NCBI GenBank assembly: GCA_017397105.1
Contig: JAFQKF010000002.1
Span: forward strand, 1-64,000
Origin: Clostridia bacterium
GTDB lineage: Bacteria; Bacillota; Clostridia; Oscillospirales; Acutalibacteraceae
Reading direction: 5' to 3'
DNA length: 64,000 nt
Under the pieces are notes generated by a model, which made no database searches, was not told where the DNA came from, and saw nothing but the letters and a program-made list of their open reading frames with translations. Position numbers and translations under genes: made by a program. Positions within the stretch are counted from its first letter, which is position 1. Each line of letters begins with the position of its first letter. Shown here in pieces: positions 49,236 through 58,243 of this stretch.

Positions 49236-52200
49236 ATGAAAAAGAAGTCAAGGCTTTTAAAGATAGCCTGTATTCTGGTGTCGCTTGCGGTGCTTATAGC
49301 ATCAGTTCCGCTTATCAGCGTTAACGCAAGCGCATCAACGGCATCCTTTGCCGTTTTATCGGATATCCATTACCTCAGCTCTGAGCTTTATGCTCAGGGC
49401 AGCGAGGCATGGAATCAGTACCTCGAAACCTCCGAGAGGCAGATGGAAGAGGCTGATGCAATTCTTGAAAATGCTTTTGAAATTGCAGAGGTCACCCTGC
49501 AGGAGGCTAAGGAGAATAACAGCGCTTACGTGCTGATTCCCGGTGATATCACCAAGGACGGTGAGTATCTTTCTCACGTTGCCATGGCCGAAAAGTTCAG
49601 GGCATTTGAGGAAGAAACGGGAATCCCTGTGTTTGTTATCCCCGGCAATCACGACGTTAATAACAGCAACGCCGCTGACTATACCGGCGAAGAAGCTGCC
49701 AAGGCGAGAATAACCACCCCCGAGGAATTCAGCAGCATTTATGCGGATTTCGGCTATAACGAGGCGCTTGCACGCTATCAGCCCGAGGGTGAGGGCGCTT
49801 ACGGCGGAAGTCTTTCTTACACGGCGCTGCTTGAGGGCGGATATCTTCTGCTTGCCATTGACAGTTGTATGTACAGCGAGGATAACGGCGCTGAGGGTAA
49901 TGAGCACGTTACGGGAGGCAGAATCGGCGACGGTCTTATGCAGTGGATTGTTGAGCAGTGCGATTACGCTGAGGAAAACAACCTTAGGATTGTAACCATG
50001 CAGCATCACAATCTTATTCCGCATATAGAGATTGAAGAGGCTACACTCTTTGCTTTTGTTGTTGAGGATTGGCAGCGCATCTGCGATTTTTATGCCGATA
50101 ACGGTATCCACTACGTTTTCACCGGTCATCTTCATGCGCAGGATACCGCATCCTACGTTTCCGACAACGGCGAAACGGTTACCGATATTCTCACCTCAAC
50201 TCTTACCGGCTTCCCCAATAAGCTGAGGTCTGCCGTTTTCACTTATGACGATTCTTCTTTTGACTGTGAAGTAGATACCCACGAGATTGATGAAATCAGG
50301 AACGTGGAATACATACTCAACGGTGAAAAGATTGAATGCCCCGCACCCTTCAAGTTTGCATACTCATATGCCAACACCTTCGGCAAAACCGTAGATGATT
50401 TTGCCATGGGTGCAGTCAAGGGTCTTGTTTATGATTATTTCCCCGAAATCCGTGAGGCAGGCGGTCTGATTGCTTTCCTTGCAGAGATGGGAGTTGACCT
50501 TGAAAAGATAATCGTTGATGCTCTGGGTACAAACGGTCTTGCTTTGGGTAAAGTTGAAATACTCACCGTAAGTCAGAATCTTATGGGCTTCATAAACGAC
50601 CTTGGCGCACAGGTTGATGCGAAATACATCAACAATGAGGAATATACTCTTGACTTCGTAAGCGGTATAATTGATAAGCTTCTCAGCCTTGAGCTGAGCG
50701 AATATCCCTGCACTGATTTCTATGATGAAATGGGCTACGGCGACCCCGCCAGACCCGGCAATCTCAGAGATTTTGCGCAGTGCTGCATCGCTTATTATTA
50801 TAACGGTGACGAGCCCGGCGATTCTGAATTTATGCTTGACGTTCTTGAGGGCTTTGAAAGCGGCGAGCTTGCCGAAAAGCTTTTCAATCTGCTCAGGGAA
50901 GTGCTTGTTGATGACCTTATCCTCGGTGAAATTCTCGGCTCGCTTGAGTTTAATCCCGGTGAGCTTTTCCCTGAAGGCTCAATGCTCAGAGTTCTCGGCC
51001 TTATTCTTCAGGGCGTAACCGAGGCGCTCCTTGGCGGAAACAACAGCTACACAAATCTTGTGGAAAGCGTTCTCGGCATTCCGCTTGTTCCCGAGGAATA
51101 TTCCTCCGTAAATTCAATCATTGATACTCTCATGAACGAGTATATAACACAGAGCCAGTTTGAGGCATGGGGTCATACAATCAGCTGGATGCTCAGCTCC
51201 TTTGTTGTTGACGTAAACCCCGAAGTGGGTGCGGATAATGACGTTACTCTGTCTTACACAGGACCTGTAGAGGTTGAGGTGACTCAGGATAATTACCGAC
51301 TTCCCTCTCACCTTGTTATGACTCTCAGCGAGGATGCGCAGACGGGTGCCAACATAACGTGGCTTACCAAATACAGCATAACGGCATCTGATATTCAGAT
51401 TATCCCTTACAGTGAGAATCCTGATTTTGACGGTACGGCAAACGTCAGGTGCAGCATAGATGCTGATTATGAAATAGTGGAAAAGGCATATCCCGGAGCG
51501 GATATCGGCCTTGTTATGGGTATTCTTGAATACTACACCGAATATGCAAGGCACAACGTTAAAATAACAGGTCTTACCCCCGGCACCAAGTACAGCTACC
51601 GTGTAGGTGATGCTGAAAGAGGCTGGTGGAGCGAGGCAGGCACAATTGAAACCGCTGACGGATCGGACAGTTTTACGTTTATAAACGTTACCGATATGCA
51701 GTCGCAGAATGCGAAGCAGTATGAAACCGTTGCAGGCGTTCTTGATACTGCGTTTGACCTTTATCCCGATGCAAAGTTTGTTGTTTCAAACGGTGACCAG
51801 GTTGATATGGGTAACCACCTCAAGCATTGGCGCTATTTCCTCAACGGTAGTGGAGATACCCTGAGAAACACCTATTTTATGCCCACAGCAGGCAACCATG
51901 AGGATGAAAAGAGCGTGCTCGTAAGCAATTTCATCATCCCCAATATTGCCGAAAGCAGCAACACTGAAATCGGCGGATATTATTCCTATGATTACAACAA
52001 CTGCCATTTTACCGTGCTTGATACCAATGACATCGTTGACGATGAATTGAGTGCAGAGCAGATAGAGTGGCTTAAGGATGACGTTTCCTCCAGTGAAGCA
52101 AAATGGAAAATAGTTGTTCTTCATAAGGCGGCTTATTCCAACGGTTCACACTATGATGACGGTGACGTTGTAGGAATCAGAAAGCAGCTTTGCACTCTTA

Positions 52201-52709
52201 TGCCTTACCTCGGTGTTGATATGGTGCTTCAGGGTCATGACCACGTTTATCTGAGAACTGATGTAATGAACGCAAACTTTGCTGTTCCCTGCGAAGAAAA
52301 GCAGGTGACGCACAACGGCCTTGACTATACGGCAAAGGTTAACCCCAACGGTACGGTTTATTCAATCCCGGGCACTTCGGGAGTTAAGGTCTATAAAACA
52401 AAGGACAGTGCTGAAACTGACAAGCTTTTCCCGAGGGCAGAGGCTGTAATAGACGTTGATTCTCAGGTGTTTACCGCAATTACGGTTGACGGCGATTACC
52501 TTTACTATGATGCATACGAGGTAACTGACGGAAAAGCTCAGAGGATTGACAGCTTCGCCATTGAAAAAACGGATGATTCAGCTCCTGCCGATTCACCCGT
52601 TTCAAGTGTGTTTGAAAAGATTATTGAGTTTTTCGATTTCTCACGCATCTGGAAAATTCTTGTAACGGTGTTCCCGTTTATTGCAAAGCTTCACGCTGCT
52701 GCAATGTAA
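49236..52709 (+). CDS. Secreted protein with two metallophosphoesterase domains
   Basis: 1157 residues with a signal peptide (1-33, VNASAS). First phosphoesterase domain at about 38-360: LSDIHY (Asp43, His45), IPGDITKDG, IPGNHDVNN, MQHHN and FTGHLHAQD. A helical linker of about 330 residues follows. A purple-acid-phosphatase N-terminal (fibronectin-like) domain is at about 690-805. The second phosphoesterase domain, at about 810-1075, has NGDQVDMG, AGNHEDE, VLHKAAYSN and LQGHDHVYLRT. Both domains keep their main metal ligands. A hydrophobic C-terminal helix may tether it. Start ATG follows GGGAGAGAG. Substrates unknown. Confidence 0.92.
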   Translation: MKKKSRLLKIACILVSLAVLIASVPLISVNASASTASFAVLSDIHYLSSELYAQGSEAWNQYLETSERQMEEADAILENAFEIAEVTLQEAKENNSAYVLIPGDITKDGEYLSHVAMAEKFRAFEEETGIPVFVIPGNHDVNNSNAADYTGEEAAKARITTPEEFSSIYADFGYNEALARYQPEGEGAYGGSLSYTALLEGGYLLLAIDSCMYSEDNGAEGNEHVTGGRIGDGLMQWIVEQCDYAEENNLRIVTMQHHNLIPHIEIEEATLFAFVVEDWQRICDFYADNGIHYVFTGHLHAQDTASYVSDNGETVTDILTSTLTGFPNKLRSAVFTYDDSSFDCEVDTHEIDEIRNVEYILNGEKIECPAPFKFAYSYANTFGKTVDDFAMGAVKGLVYDYFPEIREAGGLIAFLAEMGVDLEKIIVDALGTNGLALGKVEILTVSQNLMGFINDLGAQVDAKYINNEEYTLDFVSGIIDKLLSLELSEYPCTDFYDEMGYGDPARPGNLRDFAQCCIAYYYNGDEPGDSEFMLDVLEGFESGELAEKLFNLLREVLVDDLILGEILGSLEFNPGELFPEGSMLRVLGLILQGVTEALLGGNNSYTNLVESVLGIPLVPEEYSSVNSIIDTLMNEYITQSQFEAWGHTISWMLSSFVVDVNPEVGADNDVTLSYTGPVEVEVTQDNYRLPSHLVMTLSEDAQTGANITWLTKYSITASDIQIIPYSENPDFDGTANVRCSIDADYEIVEKAYPGADIGLVMGILEYYTEYARHNVKITGLTPGTKYSYRVGDAERGWWSEAGTIETADGSDSFTFINVTDMQSQNAKQYETVAGVLDTAFDLYPDAKFVVSNGDQVDMGNHLKHWRYFLNGSGDTLRNTYFMPTAGNHEDEKSVLVSNFIIPNIAESSNTEIGGYYSYDYNNCHFTVLDTNDIVDDELSAEQIEWLKDDVSSSEAKWKIVVLHKAAYSNGSHYDDGDVVGIRKQLCTLMPYLGVDMVLQGHDHVYLRTDVMNANFAVPCEEKQVTHNGLDYTAKVNPNGTVYSIPGTSGVKVYKTKDSAETDKLFPRAEAVIDVDSQVFTAITVDGDYLYYDAYEVTDGKAQRIDSFAIEKTDDSAPADSPVSSVFEKIIEFFDFSRIWKILVTVFPFIAKLHAAAM

Positions 52710-52715
52710 ATTATA

Positions 52716-52758
52716 AGAAAAAGTCCGCTGACTGCTTCGTCAGCGGACTTGATTTTTT
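52716..52758. terminator. Bidirectional terminator after the double phosphoesterase
   Basis: Perfect 12-bp stem 52721-52732/52739-52750, 6-base loop, ATTTTTTAT on the plus side and TTTTTCTTAT on the minus side; shared by the convergent LCP gene. Confidence 0.9.
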
Positions 52759-54310
52759 ATTGACCTGCCCAATAAATCATATCGTCCGAATTATCGGTGG
52801 TTGTGCCTTCATCTGCATCAGGCTCGGTTGAAGGCTCCTCGTAATCAGTCGTGTCTGTTTCCTCGGTGGAGTCGGACTCGTCCTCGCTTGTTTCGGATTC
52901 GTCCGTATAATCGGATGAGCCCCAGAAATCGGTTGAGGTATCATCCTCGTTGCCGAAGATATCCGGTAGGGTAATTGTCGGACGCCAATCAATTATTGAG
53001 GTTGTGCTCTCTTCGTAATCCTCGTAATAATCGGTGTCGTCTTCGTTGTTATAATCGTTGTAATCGTTGCTTGAATCATAGGTTGGTGAGATTACAAGCA
53101 TATCAAGAGCCGATTGATGGTTGAGAGCGTCAATCTGAATATTCGTAGTTCCGTAAAGGGCGTTCTGAAGAGCCTGCGCAGCCATCGGATAGTCAACTAT
53201 CCATACGAAAAGGTTGGGATGTGACCATGTGTTGATGGTAGCTTCGGCGCGGAATTCTTCAAGCGGCTGAGTCATGGTTACTATTTCATAATCCATCCAG
53301 CCCTGAGTGAGCGCCTGAGTGCCGAGGGTTATAATCTCACGTCTTGAGTAGTTGGTTGAAATATAGGGGAGAAGAGTGTCAAGCATATTGTCAAGCTGAC
53401 CGAGGGATGCGGATTTAGTCTGCCTGATGAGTGCGGTTATAACAAGCTTCTGCCTGTCTGTTCTTTCCGCTTCACCGTCAAGCTTGCGTATGCGGCTGAA
53501 AACAAGGGCGTGCTTGCCGTCAAGCAAAACGGAATCGCCGCTTTCAAAGTCGTTGTAACGGGTGGTCCTGTTCATAAAGCGTGCCTCAGCCTCGGTTACG
53601 GGAACTCTTACACCGCCGATAGCATCAATAACAGAAACAAACGACTCAAAGTTTATAGTAACGTAATGGTCAATCTGAACCTTGTAGTTATTCTCAAGTG
53701 TTTCAATAAGAGCATCTGTTCCGCCCCAACCGTAGGAATGATTGATTTTATCAAATCTTTCGCTGCCGTTAATATCCATATAAGTGTATGAATCGCGCAG
53801 GAAAGAGGTGAGGGTGATTTTCTTTGTTTTCTTGTTGAGAGAAACAAGGATCATTGTATCTGAGCGGTGAGAGCCGTTGTCATCATCCTCGCCTATAAGC
53901 AGAACGTTTATTACGTTTTTGCTGGAGAGCTTTTCTCCGTTGTTAGTAGCCCAGCTTTTGAGAAGATCTTTAAGTGAATCGGCATCAGTAATATCGTACA
54001 TCGATTTGTAGCTGACGTTCTCATCCTCCATAAAAGTAGCGTTTACGTCGCCTGTATAGCCTTCGGTTTTAATTTTGCCGAAAAGGTTGTTTGCATAAAG
54101 CGCTGCGCAGAGAACCAGCAACACGGCGAAGCAGCCGACTATGCTGACTGTTGCCTTGAGGTTCCTTTTGTGATTTCTGAGGAAAAAGGGTTTGAATTTA
54201 TACTTGTACCAGAAACTGAGCGCACCCTTGAATCCTGAGGGTTTGCTGGAGCTTGTGATATCCTCAAACTTTTTAATTCCTGAGGGCTTTTCGGGTTTGT
54301 TTTTGCTCAC
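52757..54310 (-). CDS. LytR-CpsA-Psr family wall-polymer ligase
   Basis: 517 residues; LCP enzymes transfer lipid-linked teichoic acid or polysaccharide to peptidoglycan outside the membrane. Basic cytoplasmic N-terminus, one helix (about 48-72), LCP domain with NVLLIGEDDDNGSHRSDTMI, LTSFLRDSYTYM and RFDKINHSYGWGG, and the Arg-rich ALVFSRIRKLDGEAERTDRQ (conserved Arg contacts for the lipid pyrophosphate). The last 120 residues are an acidic Asp/Glu/Ser/Thr/Tyr tail, probably disordered. Start is GTG after AGGTGAT. TATAAT lies at 54348-54353 upstream. Confidence 0.94.
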   Translation of the reverse strand: MSKNKPEKPSGIKKFEDITSSSKPSGFKGALSFWYKYKFKPFFLRNHKRNLKATVSIVGCFAVLLVLCAALYANNLFGKIKTEGYTGDVNATFMEDENVSYKSMYDITDADSLKDLLKSWATNNGEKLSSKNVINVLLIGEDDDNGSHRSDTMILVSLNKKTKKITLTSFLRDSYTYMDINGSERFDKINHSYGWGGTDALIETLENNYKVQIDHYVTINFESFVSVIDAIGGVRVPVTEAEARFMNRTTRYNDFESGDSVLLDGKHALVFSRIRKLDGEAERTDRQKLVITALIRQTKSASLGQLDNMLDTLLPYISTNYSRREIITLGTQALTQGWMDYEIVTMTQPLEEFRAEATINTWSHPNLFVWIVDYPMAAQALQNALYGTTNIQIDALNHQSALDMLVISPTYDSSNDYNDYNNEDDTDYYEDYEESTTSIIDWRPTITLPDIFGNEDDTSTDFWGSSDYTDESETSEDESDSTEETDTTDYEEPSTEPDADEGTTTDNSDDMIYWAGQ

Positions 54311-54465
54311 CGTATCACCTGCCTTATAAAATTTTTAACTTCAGAAAATTATAACACAAATACAAGAAAAAATAAACACAAAATCGCAAAAAAATCAATA
54401 TTTTATTACAAATTGTATTCTCGAAGAGTATAACCTCTAAATGTTAACAAAATTATGAAATATTG

Positions 54466-55437
54466 TTACTTTTTATTGTAAGATGTAAGGGTGAAGTTTT
54501 TGATATCAACGGTGCAGTCGTAGTTGCCGTGGATTTCAAATCCGATATTCGTGCCGCCGATATAAAAATCGTCTGACGAAACATCTGAGCCGAAAGTACA
54601 GGATTCGTTGGCTCTGAGCATCGCATCCTCGATAAACGGCTTGAGGTCCAACTCGACGTGTACCCATTCATCGCTTACGTAGGGCTTGCCGTTTCTGTAA
54701 AGCGATTTGCGCTCACTGCCGAAGGTGTCCTTGGTTGAAAGGGAGTAAATCATATTACCGCTTCCTTCGTCGAGCGCCCAGTATGAATCGCTGTAACCTC
54801 TGCTGTCAAAAAGATTTACTCCAAACCATATGAATTTGTCGCCCTGCGTGCCGCAAAGGTAAAAATATGCAAGGTACTGAGCGGCGTTGATTCCTTCTTT
54901 GTTGGTGGTGTCAACAAAATCCGAAAGTCTTATATCAAGAGTTAAAACCATTCTGTCAGACGAGCAGCTGTAGAACTTCTTTTCTGACTCGCTGAGTGCG
55001 TAGTAATCCGTCAGAGGGGACTGTTCAAGCAAAAGATGAGGCCATGCGGAGTTGCCTGCAGGCATACCTTTATATATATTGGCGGCATTGAGGCGCATTG
55101 AAACAGAGGAATCTTCGGGATTGTAACGAACGGTTTTGGCGATGCCGTCGGTTAAGGTGAATTTGTCCGCTTCAACTCTGTCTGCCCAGAGGCAGGGACC
55201 CGAATTCCATTGAGCAATCATCCAGGAAGGGGAGATGCTGTTTTCGTTATAGGTAAAATCTCCGAGTTTTACTCCTGCGTTATTTTCTGTTTGCTGAGCA
55301 ACAACGGAAAAGCCGTTATTGAATGAGGTATCTGCAAAAAGCTGACGGGATTCATATTGACTCAGCTCAAAGCCGAAAAGTGACGAAAGCGCAAGCAAAA
55401 TCATAAAAATGAATGAAGAAATTCTTTGAAAAAGCAT
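54466..55437 (-). CDS. Secreted protein of unknown function
   Basis: No family recognised. 323 residues with a signal peptide or anchor (about 1-25). The rest is beta-rich with many aromatics (WPHLLLEQ, FIWFGVNLFD, WVHVELDLKPFI) and ends IGFEIHGNYDCTVDIKNFTL, a pattern like carbohydrate-binding jelly rolls of concanavalin type. A glycan-binding role is only a guess. ATG at 55437 follows GGAG by eight bases; the GTG nine bases earlier overlaps that site. It precedes the LCP gene by 155 bases on the same strand. Confidence 0.7.
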   Translation of the reverse strand: MLFQRISSFIFMILLALSSLFGFELSQYESRQLFADTSFNNGFSVVAQQTENNAGVKLGDFTYNENSISPSWMIAQWNSGPCLWADRVEADKFTLTDGIAKTVRYNPEDSSVSMRLNAANIYKGMPAGNSAWPHLLLEQSPLTDYYALSESEKKFYSCSSDRMVLTLDIRLSDFVDTTNKEGINAAQYLAYFYLCGTQGDKFIWFGVNLFDSRGYSDSYWALDEGSGNMIYSLSTKDTFGSERKSLYRNGKPYVSDEWVHVELDLKPFIEDAMLRANESCTFGSDVSSDDFYIGGTNIGFEIHGNYDCTVDIKNFTLTSYNKK

Positions 55438-55493
55438 TATATTCACTCCAAAAGATTAAGCCGCTTGCACCGTAGCAGTGAAGCGGCTTTTAA

Positions 55494-56303
55494 TTATTTG
55501 TTGATTTCGATTTTTCCGTAAAGAGAAGCGGAGGAAGAATCCGAACGGGGAGGTCTTGAACTTGCCTCGGGCTGATAAGAGGGGCGTGAGCCTCTGGAAC
55601 GGTTATTACCGCCTCTGCCGCCACGCTGGTTTCTGTATCCGCCGTTGGTGGGCTTAACGCCTTCCTCAAGGGAAATAACTACCTTGCGCTCACCGTCACT
55701 GCCAACGGAATGGGAGGTAACGCCCTCGATTTCCTGAATAGTGGTGTGGATGATTCTGCGCTCGTAGGGATTCATGGGGTCAAGCACAACGTTTCTGCCG
55801 TACTTTCTTACTCTTGCTGCGTTCTTGCGTGCAAGAGCCTGAAGAGTGTTTTCTCTCTTTTCACGGTAATCGCCGATGTTGAGGGAAACACGCTTGTAAC
55901 CTTCGTTGCCTCTGTTGATAACAAGGCGGGTAAGGTACTGGATGGCATCGAGGGTTTCGCCTCTTCTGCCGATGACTGAGCCGTAATCGTCGCCGCAGTC
56001 AAGAGTTACGCGGATATCTTCATCGGTTTCCTCAAAGGAAATCTGAGGGTTTTCAATTCCGAGGTTGTTCAGAATTACTTTAAGATAAGCTTCTGCCTTA
56101 GCAAAGGGAGATTCTTCGTAAAAAGCTTTAACGGTATATTTTGCCTGAGCACCGCCGAAGATGCCGAGAAGCTTTTTCTTTTCTTCTACAAATTCAACGA
56201 GATCTGTCTGTACATCTGCACCTGCAGGTGCGCCGAGCTTTTCAATAGCGGCCTGCTTTGCCTCATCAAAGGTTGCGGCAGATGCGGTTACTTCTTTTAA
56301 CAA
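55494..56303 (-). CDS. jag: SpoIIIJ-associated RNA-binding protein Jag (KhpB)
   Basis: 269 residues. Jag-N domain (EEKKKLLGIFG), KH domain with DDYGSVIGRRGETLDAIQYL and R3H domain with MNPYERRIIHTTIQEIEGV. It is the partner of KhpA and of the YidC insertase. The C-terminal tail (about 50 residues) is Arg/Gly/Ser/Asn-rich (NQRGGRGGNNRSRG). The likely start is a TTG six bases after AGGTGGTG; the longer frame to 56345 has no site. Follows yidC by 45 bases. Confidence 0.94.
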   Translation of the reverse strand: MLKEVTASAATFDEAKQAAIEKLGAPAGADVQTDLVEFVEEKKKLLGIFGGAQAKYTVKAFYEESPFAKAEAYLKVILNNLGIENPQISFEETDEDIRVTLDCGDDYGSVIGRRGETLDAIQYLTRLVINRGNEGYKRVSLNIGDYREKRENTLQALARKNAARVRKYGRNVVLDPMNPYERRIIHTTIQEIEGVTSHSVGSDGERKVVISLEEGVKPTNGGYRNQRGGRGGNNRSRGSRPSYQPEASSRPPRSDSSSASLYGKIEINK

Positions 56304-56348
56304 AAATGTCACCACCTGAATTATTTGAACCGCAGGTGACAGCATTAA

Positions 56349-57314
56349 TTACTGTTCTGCGTTCTTATTTTTGACCTGAGCAATAGCTTTTATGTGCTTT
56401 TCCTTAGCGCGGCGCTGGATTGTTTCCTCAACCATGTCTTTAGCAATGAGTTTTCTGGTGTTGTGAGTGTAGTGGGTGATAATCATTGTGATGAATGAGA
56501 ATATGTTTGAAGCAATCCAATAAATACCGATACCGGCGGGGAACTGGAAGGTAAGAACAAGGGAGAAAATGGGCATACCGAAAGTCATGCAGCCCATTGC
56601 AGGGTTCTTTGACATTTCGGGGTTCTGCTTTTTCTGCCTCATAGTGGTAAATAAGCCGGAAGCAAGTGATGTAATAAAGGAAAGCACGGGGATAGCCCAA
56701 AGTGCATTGAATTCGCTTACACTCGGAGTAAGGCCGAGCTGGATGCCTAAGAATGAGAAATTGAAGCTCTCAATTGTTTCATAAACTGCTTCGGGAACGC
56801 CTGCAACACCCTGAAGGTTAGCTATGTTTTCGATGATATAAAGCTCGATAAAACGGCTTGCCTGAGCGCTTGCGTCGCCCATTACGGCTTTTGCCGCTTC
56901 TGAAAGAAGGGTGATGTATTCCGAATCAATAAGCAGAGCATACTTGAGCGGGTGATAGATAACACCGATAAGGCCGTAGATGATGGGAAGCTGAATGAGG
57001 AGAGGCATGCAGCCTGTGCTCATAGGGTTGTAGCCTTCACGCTGGTAGAGGTTCTGCATTTCCTGCTGAATTCTCTGCTGGTCGCCCTTATACTTTTCAT
57101 TAATTCTGCGGATTTTGGGCTGAATACGCTGGGTTTTAACTGTACTCTTCTGCTGTATTACAGTGGTAGGGAACATAAGGATACGAGCGAAAAGAGTGAA
57201 CAGAATCAGGGACAAACCGTAATTCTCAAAAGCTATAAAGTTGTAAATAAATCTCAGAACAAAGCCGAACGGATAACCGAGAACGGCATAAAGAGTATCA
57301 AAGAAACCGGTCAT
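56349..57314 (-). CDS. yidC: Membrane protein insertase YidC (SpoIIIJ/OxaA)
   Basis: 321 residues, five or six helices. The conserved cytoplasmic hairpin [20 protein letters not shown] and [23 protein letters not shown] (the Gly-Cys-x-Pro hallmark) are present, as is [15 protein letters not shown]. No lipobox is evident at the N-terminus. Inserts membrane proteins alone or with SecYEG. ATGA overlap with yidD. Confidence 0.97.
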   Translation of the reverse strand: MTGFFDTLYAVLGYPFGFVLRFIYNFIAFENYGLSLILFTLFARILMFPTTVIQQKSTVKTQRIQPKIRRINEKYKGDQQRIQQEMQNLYQREGYNPMSTGCMPLLIQLPIIYGLIGVIYHPLKYALLIDSEYITLLSEAAKAVMGDASAQASRFIELYIIENIANLQGVAGVPEAVYETIESFNFSFLGIQLGLTPSVSEFNALWAIPVLSFITSLASGLFTTMRQKKQNPEMSKNPAMGCMTFGMPIFSLVLTFQFPAGIGIYWIASNIFSFITMIITHYTHNTRKLIAKDMVEETIQRRAKEKHIKAIAQVKNKNAEQ

Positions 57315-57571
57315 TTATTGCCCTCCGAATCTGAATGGCCCTTGCAGGGCTTGTCTTTTTTTGCGGGTACAGGGTCGTAACCGCCGGGGAATAGGATGTT
57401 GCATCGCAATAATCTGCAGATTGTAAGCAGACTGCCTTTGAACGCACCGTGAACTTCAATTGCCTCAACCGCATAATGCGAGCAGGTAGGGTAGTACCTG
57501 CACATAGGCGGCAGATGCGGTGAAATCCGCTTTTGGTAGAATTTTATCAAAGTAATAAAAAACTTTTTCAT
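57311..57571 (-). CDS. yidD: Membrane protein insertion efficiency factor YidD
   Basis: 86 residues. [36 protein letters not shown] start (residues 6-37) with [11 protein letters not shown] is diagnostic, then GGYDPVP. Helps YidC-dependent insertion. Overlaps rnpA and yidC by 4 bases each (ATGA). Confidence 0.96.
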   Translation of the reverse strand: MKKFFITLIKFYQKRISPHLPPMCRYYPTCSHYAVEAIEVHGAFKGSLLTICRLLRCNILFPGGYDPVPAKKDKPCKGHSDSEGNK

Positions 57572-57912
57572 GACTGTTCACGCAATACCCCAAGCTCCTT
57601 GAGCTGGCCGCGCATTACGGCGGCAAGCTGAGTGCTCAGGAGATTCTTTGTTTTAAACCTTGCAACAAAAACTATGTCGAAAGAACCCGAGCATTCGGCG
57701 CTCAGAGAAGCGTAAGCTGCTCTTATGATGCGCCTGCAGCGGTTGCGCTGGACAGCGCAGCCTATCTTCTTGCTCGTAGTTATTCCAACACGGCAAATAC
57801 CTGCGCGGTTTTTTACCACATAGGTGACCAGCGCAGGATTGGTTTTGATTTTGCCCCGGGCATAAGCACGGTGAAAATCCTTATTCTGTTTTAAGGAAAC
57901 AATTTCGGCCAA
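57568..57912 (-). CDS. rnpA: Ribonuclease P protein component
   Basis: 114 residues; binds RNase P RNA to cut tRNA 5' leaders. [16 protein letters not shown] and the RNR motif [15 protein letters not shown] are diagnostic. The start is taken as TTG at 57912, nine bases after AGAGG; an upstream TTG touches that site. Between rpmH and yidD as in most bacteria. Confidence 0.94.
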   Translation of the reverse strand: MAEIVSLKQNKDFHRAYARGKIKTNPALVTYVVKNRAGICRVGITTSKKIGCAVQRNRCRRIIRAAYASLSAECSGSFDIVFVARFKTKNLLSTQLAAVMRGQLKELGVLREQS

Positions 57913-57938
57913 TGCGATCAACCTCTTGCTCTCAGTGA

Positions 57939-58073
57939 TTAATAAGAGAGCTGCTTTCTGCCCTTAGCTCTGCGGCGGGCAAGAACCTTGCGGCCGTTTC
58001 TGTCAGCCATTCTTTTGCGGAAGCCATGCTCCATCTTGCGATGACGCTTCTTGGGCTGATAAGTTCTTTTCAT
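57939..58073 (-). CDS. rpmH: 50S ribosomal protein L34
   Basis: 44 residues. [20 protein letters not shown] and the end [12 protein letters not shown] are diagnostic. First gene of the rpmH-rnpA-yidD-yidC-jag unit, with a strong promoter. Confidence 0.98.
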   Translation of the reverse strand: MKRTYQPKKRHRKMEHGFRKRMADRNGRKVLARRRAKGRKQLSY

Positions 58074-58158
58074 TGGTCAAACCTCCGTTTCATTTTAAAA
58101 AATCTCAACAACCGTTTAAGTTGCGGTTAGCTACTTACGGGAAACCCCGCGGAAAAAC

Positions 58159-58188
58159 ATTATATAACAGCTTATGCCATTATGTCAA
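58159..58188 (-). promoter_or_regulatory. Promoter of rpmH
   Basis: Minus strand perfect TTGACA (58183-58188) and perfect TATAAT (58159-58164), spacer 18. About 75 bases of leader precede rpmH. Confidence 0.8.
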
Positions 58189-58243
58189 CCTTTTTTTAAA
58201 AATTATATATAACATACAAATTTTACAGCACCTGAAAAGGTGT

